DNA of 62,803 bases from Gramella sp. KN1008 (GTDB lineage Bacteria > Bacteroidota > Bacteroidia > Flavobacteriales > Flavobacteriaceae): positions 1 through 62,803 of the forward strand of contig NZ_SJDV01000012.1 in the NCBI RefSeq assembly GCF_004332155.1. The letters are read 5' to 3'. Shown here piece after piece: positions 28,309 through 37,770 of the stretch. The notes under the pieces were generated by a model. It saw nothing but the letters and a program-made list of their open reading frames with translations. It did not search any database and had not been told where the DNA came from. Both the position numbers and the translations under genes were made by a program. Within the stretch, counting starts at the first letter, position 1. Each line of letters begins with the position of its first letter.

Positions 28309-29532
28309 CTATTCTTCATGGGAAATCTCAGACGATCCATCTGTAAAAATATCCTCCTCACTAAGGTACCTAACCTGATTATTTTCCTGGTCTAATAATC
28401 GTTTTGTTCTTAGATATCTGTTATAGTTATAGTCATCAAAATCAGATGCGGTAGTATCAAAATTACTAATATGTACCTCACCCATAGAATGGATGAACTT
28501 ATTATCTCCAATCCACATTCCTACATGTACAACTCTTTCTGAGGTACTGTCTGTAGCCGGTCTTCCGAAGAAAAGAAGATCGCCCGGGATAAGGTTCTCA
28601 AAATTTCTGGTAGTATCTACGAGTTTACCAGTATGAACCTGCTGAGAGGCATCTCTCGGCAAAACCATTCCGTTAAGGAAATAAACCGTTTTGGTAAACC
28701 CACTGCAATCTACTCCTTTTGGGGAAGTACCTCCCCATAGATAAGGAAGTCCCATCAATTCTTTGGAAGTTTCCACCAGACTTTCCTTTTTCTGATCCAA
28801 AGATGATAGCCATTCGATATAAGGACGGGCATTTTCTTTCTTTACAAAGGCTTTCTTCTTATTTGGATAACGTACCTCATAAAATCCATTTTCTTCGCTT
28901 ACAAGCTCCAGAATGTCCCCTGCAACAAGATCTCCAACAGTTGGGGAAGAAGCCTCGGGATTCTGATATGAAGCGCCAAAGGATTCAAGAAAGATCAGTT
29001 TGTCAGCCTTCTTCCATTCAGAAAATTCATCGGGTGTCATATTCTCAACCCCTCCATAATCCACCCAGGCCAGATAGTCATCGGGCGTCTGAACATAATA
29101 CCATCCTCCTTGTTTTTTATAAACTTTTAAAGGCATTCCCATTGTTGCCTGAGTAACCAGCTGGGCAGAATGCTTCGGCTCATCACGGAGATTCGCTACC
29201 GAAATCTTAACCACTCCCATGGTCTCGCCCTCCAGACCTTTTTCATCAGGTAACATCCTTATACTATCGGTAAACTGAATATTATCCTCTTTAAGCCTGT
29301 TCTTAAGCTCATCCACAGCTTCAGGCAAATTAGATTCTCCCTGAAGAATATAGCCTTCTCCTTTCTTGTTGGCTTCCACTTCAAAAAGAGCCACCCGGCT
29401 ATCGGGAGCATGATCTTCCCTAACTTCGGCTATCACCTCTGCAGCCTTATTAACTTCTGTTTCCTTCTTTTCCTGGCAGGAAACCAGAACCAGGAAAAAC
29501 ATCAGTATTGTGTAATTAATTTTTTTGATCAT
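28309..29532 (-). CDS. SH3/NlpC-P60 peptidoglycan endopeptidase lipoprotein
   Basis: This 407-residue protein begins with a lipoprotein signal (LVSC at about residue 19). Residues about 110-240 look like bacterial SH3 domains (VKISVANLRDEPKHSAQLV, GGWYYVQTPDDYLAWVD). The NlpC/P60 domain (about 255-380) has C276 (VDCSGF), H336 (HVGMWIG) and H348 (FIHSMG), a complete Cys-His-His triad. Such enzymes cleave gamma-D-Glu-diamino acid bonds and release L-Ala-D-Glu, which fits the dipeptide epimerase two genes upstream. It is the last gene of the minus operon. Confidence 0.9.
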   Translation of the reverse strand: MIKKINYTILMFFLVLVSCQEKKETEVNKAAEVIAEVREDHAPDSRVALFEVEANKKGEGYILQGESNLPEAVDELKNRLKEDNIQFTDSIRMLPDEKGLEGETMGVVKISVANLRDEPKHSAQLVTQATMGMPLKVYKKQGGWYYVQTPDDYLAWVDYGGVENMTPDEFSEWKKADKLIFLESFGASYQNPEASSPTVGDLVAGDILELVSEENGFYEVRYPNKKKAFVKKENARPYIEWLSSLDQKKESLVETSKELMGLPYLWGGTSPKGVDCSGFTKTVYFLNGMVLPRDASQQVHTGKLVDTTRNFENLIPGDLLFFGRPATDSTSERVVHVGMWIGDNKFIHSMGEVHISNFDTTASDFDDYNYNRYLRTKRLLDQENNQVRYLSEEDIFTDGSSEISHEE

Positions 29533-29570
29533 TTCTGAATTCTATTTTATTATTCTTATTACAAACCTTT

Positions 29571-30551
29571 TTATCCCTGTTGGCGAATAACCTCCAGGAC
29601 TTTGCTAAAATCGGTATTCTGAATCATTTCCATATCTTCTTTTTCCAGTTTGGTTAAACCTAGGCAATTTTTTTCTGCCTGCTCCGCTGTTCTTATTCCG
29701 GGAATCACCACTGAAACCTCCTTAAAACCCAGAATAAAACTTAAGGCCAGCTGAGTTTTACCAATGTCATACTTCTCACAAAGTTGCCAGACAGGATCCA
29801 TGGCTTCTTTATATGCACTTATAACTTCATTGGTGAGTCTTCCTTTTCGATGATCATTTGAAGGGAACTCGGCACCGGAATCAAATTTACCGGTTAATAA
29901 ACCAAATTGTAGCGGCATACGTGCAATGATTCCATATCCTACACCTGAAGCTTTTTTCATTAAAGGTACCGCTGTTTGATTCAGAATATTCAGAACGAGC
30001 TGAAATCCGCTGCCCAATTTATTCTCCATTAAAAAATCGGCTTCGGCCTTCGGTTCAAAAGTATTCAGAGATAGCCCCCAATACCTTATTTTACCTTGTT
30101 TTTCCAATAATTGCATTGCTTCAATGCATTCTCCCTCCTGCAAATCCGGGAGCCGCGCAGTATGTAGTTGATAATAATCTATGCACTCCCGTTTCAGTCT
30201 TTTTAAACTTGCTTCACAGGCTGATATTATATAGTCTTTGGAATAATCTGTTGTGAAATGTCCGTTCCTGGCAACATTCCCTACTTTGGTGGCAATTACT
30301 GCCTCTTTTTCTTTCCCAAGGAACTTTCCAATTATCTTTTCAGAATGATTAAGCCCATAGATATCTGCCGTATCAAAGAAATTTATCCCCAGGTCCAGGG
30401 AACGGTAGATCGCTTTTTTGGAAACCTGGTCGTCCACATCTCCCCAGCCAATTGCCGTATCTCCTACCATCTCTCCACCTCCTATAGCCCAGGCACCAAA
30501 TCCTATTTCACTAACCTGAAGATCTGTATTTCCAAATTTCCTATAATTCAT
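29571..30551 (-). CDS. Aldo/keto reductase
   Basis: This 326-residue NAD(P)H-dependent oxidoreductase has an (alpha/beta)8 barrel. It shows the AKR tetrad in order: FFDTADIYG (D, Y), VIATKVG (K) and YYQLHTARL (H), and the C-terminal cofactor-binding segment with GIRTAEQAEKN. The substrate is not predictable. It is 12 nt downstream of the epimerase gene, so it is part of the salvage operon. Confidence 0.9.
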   Translation of the reverse strand: MNYRKFGNTDLQVSEIGFGAWAIGGGEMVGDTAIGWGDVDDQVSKKAIYRSLDLGINFFDTADIYGLNHSEKIIGKFLGKEKEAVIATKVGNVARNGHFTTDYSKDYIISACEASLKRLKRECIDYYQLHTARLPDLQEGECIEAMQLLEKQGKIRYWGLSLNTFEPKAEADFLMENKLGSGFQLVLNILNQTAVPLMKKASGVGYGIIARMPLQFGLLTGKFDSGAEFPSNDHRKGRLTNEVISAYKEAMDPVWQLCEKYDIGKTQLALSFILGFKEVSVVIPGIRTAEQAEKNCLGLTKLEKEDMEMIQNTDFSKVLEVIRQQG

Positions 30552-30563
30552 AACCGTGTAATT

Positions 30564-31583
30564 TTAACTGAATTTAAGCAATTTAGCGCCTGTACCGTTC
30601 CTATCGGGAAAATGTACTTTTTTATCATAAACCTTCACCCCATCGGCAATATCAGATTTTAATAACATAGCTCCGTCCATATCCACATAATCAAGCAAAG
30701 GCAGTAAGTGAGCGATAGCCGAGATCCCCACAGTAGATTCGGTCATACAACCAACCATGACCTTTAAACCCAAATCCCGGGCTTCCCTAACCATTCTTTT
30801 CCCGGGTGTGAGTCCGGCGCACTTGGTGAGTTTAATATTCACTCCGTGAAAAAAAGGAGCGCATTTTTTCACATCTTCTTCCACAATACAGCTTTCATCA
30901 GCTATAAGCGGTAAAGCTGAATCTTTATAAAGCCTTTTCATTCCGTCAAGGTCATCTGGATGGAGCGGCTGTTCAAGAAATTCCACTCCCAGATCTTTAA
31001 GTTCATAACTATTCTCTATAGCCTGATCTGCTGTCCACGCTGCATTGGCATCCAGCCTGAAGACAGCATCGGTGTGCTTCCTCAACTCCTTTACTATTCT
31101 AACATCCTCATCTGTACCCAACTTGATCTTATATAGCGGCCATGGAAATTCCTTCATTTTCTGGATCATCATTTCAACAGAATCTATTCCAATAGTATAA
31201 TTTGTGAGAGGTAAATTCTCCAGTTCTAAACCCCACATCTTATATAGTGGCTGTCCGTTACGCTTTCCATGCAAATCATGCATGGCGATGTCCAGAGCGC
31301 ATTGAGCAAAAGGATTGTTTTTTAATTGCGGAAATGTAAGCTCCCATAATTCTTCGGGCGAAAGCTGAATATTTTCTCGCACGATCTGTTCCACTTCCTT
31401 TATAGAAGCGATCATTTTATCAATACTAACTCCATAATATGAAGTTGCCGCGGCTTCACCATAACCCGAAAATTCACCTTCAGTAATTTCAACTATCAGG
31501 CTTGGCTGAAAATCTCTCGAGCCGTGACTAATAGTGAAGGTATTTTTCAATTCAAGATCAAATGGATAAAAATTAAGCGCCAT
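30564..31583 (-). CDS. Dipeptide epimerase (L-Ala-D/L-Glu type)
   Basis: This 339-residue enolase-superfamily protein (MLE subgroup) has the catalytic bases K152 and K154 (KIKLG), the metal ligands D178 (RLDANAAW), E204 (FLEQPL) and D229 (IADES), and the second base K251 (VNIKLTKCAG). These are the positions known from L-Ala-D/L-Glu epimerases, which turn murein-derived L-Ala-D-Glu into L-Ala-L-Glu for breakdown. The neighbouring NlpC/P60 enzyme would produce its substrate. The gaps to neighbours are 10 and 12 nt. Confidence 0.92.
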   Translation of the reverse strand: MALNFYPFDLELKNTFTISHGSRDFQPSLIVEITEGEFSGYGEAAATSYYGVSIDKMIASIKEVEQIVRENIQLSPEELWELTFPQLKNNPFAQCALDIAMHDLHGKRNGQPLYKMWGLELENLPLTNYTIGIDSVEMMIQKMKEFPWPLYKIKLGTDEDVRIVKELRKHTDAVFRLDANAAWTADQAIENSYELKDLGVEFLEQPLHPDDLDGMKRLYKDSALPLIADESCIVEEDVKKCAPFFHGVNIKLTKCAGLTPGKRMVREARDLGLKVMVGCMTESTVGISAIAHLLPLLDYVDMDGAMLLKSDIADGVKVYDKKVHFPDRNGTGAKLLKFS

Positions 31584-31593
31584 AAATTTCTTT

Positions 31594-33399
31594 TTATTCC
31601 TTTAAGGCTTCTGCCAAATATGCCAGCATTAAGATGGCATCGGCAGTACCATCCATTGTAGGTTCGTTTGTAGAATAATCACCAAAATCGTCATGATAGA
31701 CCACATAATCATTCTGAAATTTAGCAAATTCATCTTCTTCTTTAAGTTCTATGCCTTTTAAGGAATTATACACCGAGGCATAAACCGGACCATCCACCAG
31801 TCCGCCGGGAACTTCTTCCCTGGTAAGATACCAGATGCTGGTATGAACACTTTCGGGATATTCTCCATATTCAGGGATCCTGGTAAACATAGAGGTACCC
31901 CAGGGGTTTCGGCCAAAAAGCCAGTCCCTTTGCAACATCATAAAAGGCCGGTATTTCCTGTTTCCAGTCATTTTTTCGTAAAGCAGGACCTGGCTGAATA
32001 AATTCACTGTGAGATTATTAGAACACCAGATAAATGGAACTCCAATTCCAAAAGCATTCCCCTGAGCAGTATTCATACAGGCTTTAATTCCCTTCTCATA
32101 ATAGCCTGCCAGTTTAGCCTGAAAATCTTCATTTACATAGGGGTATAGCACAAAATGACCTATGTTGAAAAAAGGATAATAACGGTAGTGATCTGCTTCA
32201 GTTTTACCCATCCATGAATCACTATTTATCATCTCGGCATATCTCATAGCGTCTTCAAGGTAAATCTCCTCCCGGGTATTTTTATACAGTTCGGCTGCAG
32301 CCCACTCCATATCATCTGCCCATGTATCTTCATTATACCTATATGGAGCTCCATAGGAATTACCCTGCTGAAAGCCTTCCCTGGCCTTTCCCATTTTATA
32401 TAGTTGTTCAGCGGCCAGCCTGCATTTTTCAGCAAATAGAGGATCATCAAGGTCATTTTTCCATATGCGCGCCGCAATGGCCATAGCAGCCGCAGACCTG
32501 CCGGCGATATTGGCAATTCCCGTAGCCTTGCTTTTAAATTCCTTCAAACCTTGCGGTTCTCCGGTAGCAAAATATGCAACTCTGTAAGAATTAGGGCCCC
32601 AACCATAATCGGACGAATCCCTGTCAGGCCATTTCATTCCAATGTGGTCGCGATCGTCAGCCACCTGATGAAAAAGCTGATCTTTTCCACTGTGCATTTT
32701 ATGTATCCAGTCAAGTCCCCATTTAGCTTCGTCAAGAACATCAGGAACTCCATTGCTACCTTCCTGCCCCAACCCATTTACCTTATCAGCAAACTTATCT
32801 GGAAATAGCTCATAGGCTTTTAGCATTTTCGCTGTGGCATTACTAGTGGTGATTAGATATTTAAGCTGATCACCCGCATCATGCCAGCCCCCGCTAAGAT
32901 CTATGAAAGTAGAATCGGCCATGGGTCCATACATACTACGGCCATCCTTTTGATGACAAACCATATCCAGAAAGGGATTATAGCCACATCGCTGCTGCCG
33001 CATAAATGATAGTAAATCTTCCTGATAGTTCTTATAAGAATGCTCCCGGCCTATCCCGAATTGAGCAGACCTGGTATTTTCAACCGAAAAATAGAATCGT
33101 CCCCTTTGGGTAACTTCAGAAAAATCAATTTCATAATAATACCTGAAATTTCCCCAGCCTTTGTTTTTTATTTTCTTAGGTTTCCCCTGAAAAACGATCT
33201 GTTCATTTTCAGTTTCTACTAGTGTCACTTCAGTGTTTAAAGAGGTATTCGAAAAAATAAGTGCCACTTTTGGGTCATCTTCCAGATAGCCAACCTGATT
33301 GATCCTGATAAAAAGCTCATCCTTTTGTCCATAAAATGTCCCGCATAATGTTAAGAACATTACTGCCAGAACCGATTTATTTATATGAACTGAAATCAT
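31594..33399 (-). CDS. Glycoside hydrolase family 9 protein with N-terminal Ig-like domain
   Basis: This 601-residue exported enzyme has a signal sequence (about 1-24), a CelD-N/Ig-like domain (about 28-115, FIRINQVGYLEDDPKVAL) and an (alpha/alpha)6 GH9 domain. GGWHDAGD gives D174 and D177, the catalytic base pair, and E579 in TNEPTMDGTA is the acid. GH9 includes cellulases and also exo-glucosaminidases acting on chitobiose-like sugars. In a peptidoglycan/amino-sugar operon without other cellulose genes, the second activity is more likely (inference). Confidence 0.9.
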   Translation of the reverse strand: MISVHINKSVLAVMFLTLCGTFYGQKDELFIRINQVGYLEDDPKVALIFSNTSLNTEVTLVETENEQIVFQGKPKKIKNKGWGNFRYYYEIDFSEVTQRGRFYFSVENTRSAQFGIGREHSYKNYQEDLLSFMRQQRCGYNPFLDMVCHQKDGRSMYGPMADSTFIDLSGGWHDAGDQLKYLITTSNATAKMLKAYELFPDKFADKVNGLGQEGSNGVPDVLDEAKWGLDWIHKMHSGKDQLFHQVADDRDHIGMKWPDRDSSDYGWGPNSYRVAYFATGEPQGLKEFKSKATGIANIAGRSAAAMAIAARIWKNDLDDPLFAEKCRLAAEQLYKMGKAREGFQQGNSYGAPYRYNEDTWADDMEWAAAELYKNTREEIYLEDAMRYAEMINSDSWMGKTEADHYRYYPFFNIGHFVLYPYVNEDFQAKLAGYYEKGIKACMNTAQGNAFGIGVPFIWCSNNLTVNLFSQVLLYEKMTGNRKYRPFMMLQRDWLFGRNPWGTSMFTRIPEYGEYPESVHTSIWYLTREEVPGGLVDGPVYASVYNSLKGIELKEEDEFAKFQNDYVVYHDDFGDYSTNEPTMDGTADAILMLAYLAEALKE

Positions 33400-33409
33400 T
33401 TAACCATTT

Positions 33410-34858
33410 TTAAAGAAAACCAGGTTTTTTATCATACAAAAACCATAAGCCCAGATAAGTGATCCCTGCATTTACAAGCAAGATCTCAAAACCGAACTGA
33501 TAACCATAGAACCAATCAGCGGAATTCAAATCCAGGATTAAAGAAAGTACAGGTGAAAGTATACAAACTACTGGCACAAAACGATCCTTTACGGGGCGCT
33601 TTGTAAGCAGTCCGAAGGCAAATAAACCGAGTAACGGACCATAAGTAAAGCCGGCCACCTTAAAAACTGCACTTACCACACTTGTATCGTTAATAGCATT
33701 AAAAATAACTATCACCACAAAGATTACCAGGGTAAAACCAATATGAACAAGCATTCGGGTCTTTTTCTGATCGGTCTTTTTCTTTTCAATATCAAGGATA
33801 TCCACACAGAACGAGGTGGTCAATGCCGTTAATGCCGAATCGGCACTGGAGAAGGCAGCCGCCGTTATTCCCAACAGGAAGACGATTCCTGCCAGGAGCC
33901 CGAACTCATTCAATGCGAGTAATGGGTATACTTCATCGCTCCTTTCCGGTAAAACTATCTGTTGATCCACCGCATATTTATAAAGAAGCACTCCAAGAGC
34001 GAGAAATAGCAGTGTTGATAAGAAAAAGGTAAGGGAAAACCAGAAAATGTTCTTTTGAGCATCGCTCTTATTTCGACAAGTAAGGTTCTTCTGCATAATG
34101 TTCTGGTCAAGGCCATTCATCGCTATTGTAATAAATATTCCGGCCAGAAAAGTTTTATAAAAATTCCTGTCTGATCTCCAGTCCCAGTCAAAAATTGTGG
34201 ACATTTCACTTTTGGATACCACACTTAACACTTCTGAAACCTTCAGACCCATATGACTCATGATCACAAAAATGCTGATTACTACCGCCAGCAGAAGAAA
34301 GGAAGTCTGCAGCGTATCTGTCCAGACTATGGTCTTTATACCACCCCTGAAGGTATACAGCCATATGAGCAGGATCGTGGTTAGAACGGTGACATAAAAT
34401 GGGATGCCGAAAGCATCGAAAAAAGCTATTTGTAATACAACCGCCGCAAGAAATAGTCGGAACGAGGCTCCTATGGTCTGGGAAATAATAAAAAAACTGG
34501 ATCCTGCGAGATAAGATCTTTTTCCGAACCTATCTCTCAGGTATTCATAAATGGATACCAGTCTCAGTTTATAAAATAGAGGAATAAGAACAAGGGCGAT
34601 CACGGCATATCCAACCATGTTTCCCATCACAAACTGTAAATAGGTCCAGTTTGAATTTCCAACCTCTCCGGGAACCGAAATAAAGGTGACTCCCGAAAGA
34701 GTGGCTCCAACCATTCCAAAGGCTACCAGAAACCAGGGAGACTGGCGGTTTGCCGTAAAGAATGTTGCATTATCGCTTTGTCTTGAGGTAAAATAACTGA
34801 TTGAGATCAGTAATAAAAAATAACCGGCTATGACGCTAAAAACCAGAATGGGGCTCAT
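33410..34858 (-). CDS. Sodium:solute symporter (SSS family)
   Basis: This 482-residue membrane protein has about 13 hydrophobic segments. The family shows in GATLSGVTFISVPGEVG near the N-terminus, NGLDQNIMQKNLTCRN mid-chain (sodium-binding loop region) and FSSADSALTALTTSFCVDI. It imports a solute with Na+; the substrate is unknown, perhaps an amino sugar, muropeptide or sialic-acid-like acid sugar. It has 10-nt and 7-nt gaps to its neighbours in the operon. Confidence 0.9.
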   Translation of the reverse strand: MSPILVFSVIAGYFLLLISISYFTSRQSDNATFFTANRQSPWFLVAFGMVGATLSGVTFISVPGEVGNSNWTYLQFVMGNMVGYAVIALVLIPLFYKLRLVSIYEYLRDRFGKRSYLAGSSFFIISQTIGASFRLFLAAVVLQIAFFDAFGIPFYVTVLTTILLIWLYTFRGGIKTIVWTDTLQTSFLLLAVVISIFVIMSHMGLKVSEVLSVVSKSEMSTIFDWDWRSDRNFYKTFLAGIFITIAMNGLDQNIMQKNLTCRNKSDAQKNIFWFSLTFFLSTLLFLALGVLLYKYAVDQQIVLPERSDEVYPLLALNEFGLLAGIVFLLGITAAAFSSADSALTALTTSFCVDILDIEKKKTDQKKTRMLVHIGFTLVIFVVIVIFNAINDTSVVSAVFKVAGFTYGPLLGLFAFGLLTKRPVKDRFVPVVCILSPVLSLILDLNSADWFYGYQFGFEILLVNAGITYLGLWFLYDKKPGFL

Positions 34859-34865
34859 TATAATA

Positions 34866-36497
34866 CTATTTTAATCTGATAACTTTAAACTCACTTTGGT
34901 TTCCAGTCCTGTCTACGGCCGTAATCCCAATTTCTTCCATTTTCTTTTTCTTATCTCCAACTATATACTGAAGGCTATATGAATCCAGATCCCCCGAAAG
35001 GATCTTATAATCCCATTTTCCGCCTTCATACCTGAAATAAAGAACCCATTTAAAGACATCATCCGAATTAAGGTGATCCCAGTTTATTTGCAGTCGGTCA
35101 TTATTTACTGAAGTTCGAACCTCCGGAGCCGCAGGTGCAGTATCATCAAGCCACGGACTCGCAGGCACCAAAGCTTTCTTTTTATAAGGACCCTGTTTTA
35201 GAGCAAGGGCAAGGGAATCATGTTTAACCAATGGACCGATACTCCAGTGAACCACTCCCTTACTTTCAGGCAGCATTCCACGTGATATCATAATCTGATT
35301 TATGGTTTCATCTATATTCTTATCGTCTCCACCGAGTCCCACATTAATGCCCGGCCATAAGTGACGATCTTTAGTGTTTTCTCGTTCCCACCAGCCAAGA
35401 AGCTCGGGAAAGCTCTGCCCTTCCTGATTAATCCTCCAGTATAACTGTGGAGTAAAGTAATCTATCCAGCCCTCATTAAGCCATAATTTCGCATCAGCAT
35501 ACAGCTTTTCGTACTGATCGTATCCGATTACCGATTGAGGATATCCCGGTCTCCAGATACCAAAAGGACTTAATCCAAATTTCACATGTGGTTTTTCGGC
35601 TTTGATCTCGTCGTACACCCGCTTGATAAATCGGTTTACATTGAAGCGGCGCCAGTCACCTCTCGAGAGTTCTCCACCATTATCTTTGTAGGCATTCCAG
35701 CTATCATTATCGGGGAAATCCTTTCCGTTATTATATGAATCATACGGATAGAAATAATCATCAAAATGAACCCCGTCTATATCATATCTTTTGACCAGAT
35801 CCATTACTACTGCTGCTGAATGGTCCTGAGTTCCCTGCTTGGCGGGGTCTAACCACCACATCCCGTTTTCAAGTTCCAGGGCAAGCTCAGGTTTTCTTTT
35901 TATTATTGAACTCTCGCTGATCTCCTTTCCGGTTGTGTGGTGCGCGCGATAAGGATTGAGCCATACGTGCAATTCGAGACCGCGATTATGGGCCGCTTCT
36001 ATCCAGAATTTAAGTGGATCATAATAAGGTTCAGGCGCTTTTCCCTGTTTTCCTGTTAAAAAATAAGACCAGGGTTCCAGTTCGCTATCATACAGAGCAT
36101 CTGTTTGGGGTCTCACCTGAAATATCACCGCATTAAAATTATTTTCCTGAAGAAAATCTAAAAGTTTAAGAGCTTCTCGCTGCTGTTCACTGGTAGAAAG
36201 ACCAGGTTTGCTGGGCCAGTTAATATTGGCCACCGTAGCCACCCATGCCGCCCTGAACTCGTAGATGTCCAGCGGATAGGAAATGCTAATTGCATTTTTA
36301 GTAACCTCAGCCCGTTCTTTTGATATCAGAACATCATCCTCGGGAACTTCAGGGATTTCTTCTTCATTTTCAACCTCATTACTAATTTCTTCAACTTTCT
36401 GAGTTTCTTCTTTTGTAGTGACAATGGGTTGGGTAGTCTTGCAACCAACCATTAATAAAACAAAAAGACCTAACTTAATTTTTAATTTATTCATCAA
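34866..36497 (-). CDS. GHL10/YngK-like glycoside hydrolase lipoprotein
   Basis: This 543-residue protein has a lipoprotein signal (LMVGC, Cys about 19), a Glu-rich linker (about 25-65), a TIM-barrel GHL10 (DUF187) domain from YEFRAAWVATVANINWPS to about residue 410, and a C-terminal Fn3-like domain (about 440-540). Typical motifs are FQVRPQTDALY, HVWLNPYRAHH, GVHFDDYFYPYD and FGLSPFGIWRPG. YngK-like enzymes are poorly characterised; peptidoglycan or related glycans are suspected. A D-D-rich active site (HFDDYF) is present. Confidence 0.85.
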   Translation of the reverse strand: MMNKLKIKLGLFVLLMVGCKTTQPIVTTKEETQKVEEISNEVENEEEIPEVPEDDVLISKERAEVTKNAISISYPLDIYEFRAAWVATVANINWPSKPGLSTSEQQREALKLLDFLQENNFNAVIFQVRPQTDALYDSELEPWSYFLTGKQGKAPEPYYDPLKFWIEAAHNRGLELHVWLNPYRAHHTTGKEISESSIIKRKPELALELENGMWWLDPAKQGTQDHSAAVVMDLVKRYDIDGVHFDDYFYPYDSYNNGKDFPDNDSWNAYKDNGGELSRGDWRRFNVNRFIKRVYDEIKAEKPHVKFGLSPFGIWRPGYPQSVIGYDQYEKLYADAKLWLNEGWIDYFTPQLYWRINQEGQSFPELLGWWERENTKDRHLWPGINVGLGGDDKNIDETINQIMISRGMLPESKGVVHWSIGPLVKHDSLALALKQGPYKKKALVPASPWLDDTAPAAPEVRTSVNNDRLQINWDHLNSDDVFKWVLYFRYEGGKWDYKILSGDLDSYSLQYIVGDKKKKMEEIGITAVDRTGNQSEFKVIRLK

Positions 36498-36510
36498 TAT
36501 GAACTCAAGA

Positions 36511-37644
36511 TTATTTATTATGTTCGATTATCACTTCATCAATTATATCAAGAAGGCCATCCGTATTATCTCCTGATAATTGCCAGAACATTATACCACC
36601 CAAATTATGGTCTAATGCATACTTTGTTTTACTGGTAATGGAAGATGAATCATCGTAGGTTGCGAAAAGTTTTTCTGATGCATTGTAAAGATATGGGGCC
36701 TGAGCTACTGAATCATAAAAATATTCAAATCCGGAATGATTTTTTTTATAGGCCTCAATATCCTTATAAAGGATGGATTCTTTAAACTTACCTACCTGAT
36801 AAAGGCCGTTCATGGAATCATTTACCTCTTCCCAAACTCTTGCATAAAAAGCAGCTCCCAGTACCATTTTTTCTTTTGGAACACCTAAAGAATCAAGGTA
36901 ATTAATAGTGAAATGGGCAGAGTTCTTTTGATATTCGTTAGGATATAATGAGGTATGATGTCCGGTAGTTGAACTTCCTCCATTAAACATATCGTAAGTC
37001 ATTAAATTCACATGGTCTACTAAGGGCATAACCTCGGCCCAATCCACAGATTTTTCAAGGTAATCTTTAAAGCTTCCGGCGGCGAAACTTATTACAGCTT
37101 CAGGACCTAGAACATTTCGGAGATCCTGGATTAATAAGGTAAAGTTTTCCCGATCTTCAGGTTTAAAAGCGTGGCCCTCATAACCGCGAATTGCAGGATA
37201 TTCCCAATCCAAATCTATTCCCTGGGCATCATATTTTTCCATGATATTTTTTACCGACTTAGCAAAGTCCATCCTTCCACTTTCAGTTGAAAAAACATCA
37301 GAACAGGTTTCACAGCCACCCCAGCCACCAAGTGAGATAAGAACTTCCAGTTCAGGATTAATTTTCTTTAACCCAACAAGGTATTCAAGATGAACAGCAT
37401 CCTCAGGAGAAACTTGCAGTTTAGTCCCCTTAAGATGAAGAAAACTATAGATGATCTGGTCCAGTTGCTTAATACTTCCTGTGTCTATCTTTTTATTTGA
37501 ACCTGGCCAGTAACCTATAACCTTGAAGTCATCCTTTGTAGATGGAGTTTGATTATTTGCTTTCTTTCCGGAGACCCCGCTAAGACAAGAACTAAAAAGT
37601 GTGATCATGCATAGTAATAGAAAAACATTTCTCATTTTGATCAA
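36511..37644 (-). CDS. GH18 chitinase/endo-N-acetylglucosaminidase-like lipoprotein
   Basis: This 377-residue protein has a lipoprotein signal (LFSSC, Cys about 20) and a GH18 TIM barrel (about 40-370). The active-site motif GIDLDWEYP gives D144, D146 and E148, and VNLMTYDMFNGG supplies the MxYD motif, so it should be catalytic. GH18 enzymes cut beta-1,4 bonds next to GlcNAc (chitin, N-glycans, and some peptidoglycan). It is the first gene of the seven-gene minus-strand operon, 67 nt past the susCD terminator. Confidence 0.92.
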   Translation of the reverse strand: MIKMRNVFLLLCMITLFSSCLSGVSGKKANNQTPSTKDDFKVIGYWPGSNKKIDTGSIKQLDQIIYSFLHLKGTKLQVSPEDAVHLEYLVGLKKINPELEVLISLGGWGGCETCSDVFSTESGRMDFAKSVKNIMEKYDAQGIDLDWEYPAIRGYEGHAFKPEDRENFTLLIQDLRNVLGPEAVISFAAGSFKDYLEKSVDWAEVMPLVDHVNLMTYDMFNGGSSTTGHHTSLYPNEYQKNSAHFTINYLDSLGVPKEKMVLGAAFYARVWEEVNDSMNGLYQVGKFKESILYKDIEAYKKNHSGFEYFYDSVAQAPYLYNASEKLFATYDDSSSITSKTKYALDHNLGGIMFWQLSGDNTDGLLDIIDEVIIEHNK

Positions 37645-37711
37645 TTATTAGTGGATAATTAAGATATATTCAAATACAACGCAGCGACGTTTATTTTCAC
37701 CCTTCAACAAT

Positions 37712-37751
37712 AAAAAAAGGATCGCCAAAAAAATAAATCTGGCGATCCTTT
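37712..37751 (-). terminator. Terminator of the susCD operon
   Basis: A perfect 12-bp stem (37716-37727 with 37740-37751) with a 12-nt loop is followed on the minus strand by seven T residues (37712-37718). It lies 20 nt past the susD stop and insulates susCD from the GH18 operon. Confidence 0.9.
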
Positions 37752-37770
37752 CTACATTAGCCTTTTAAAT

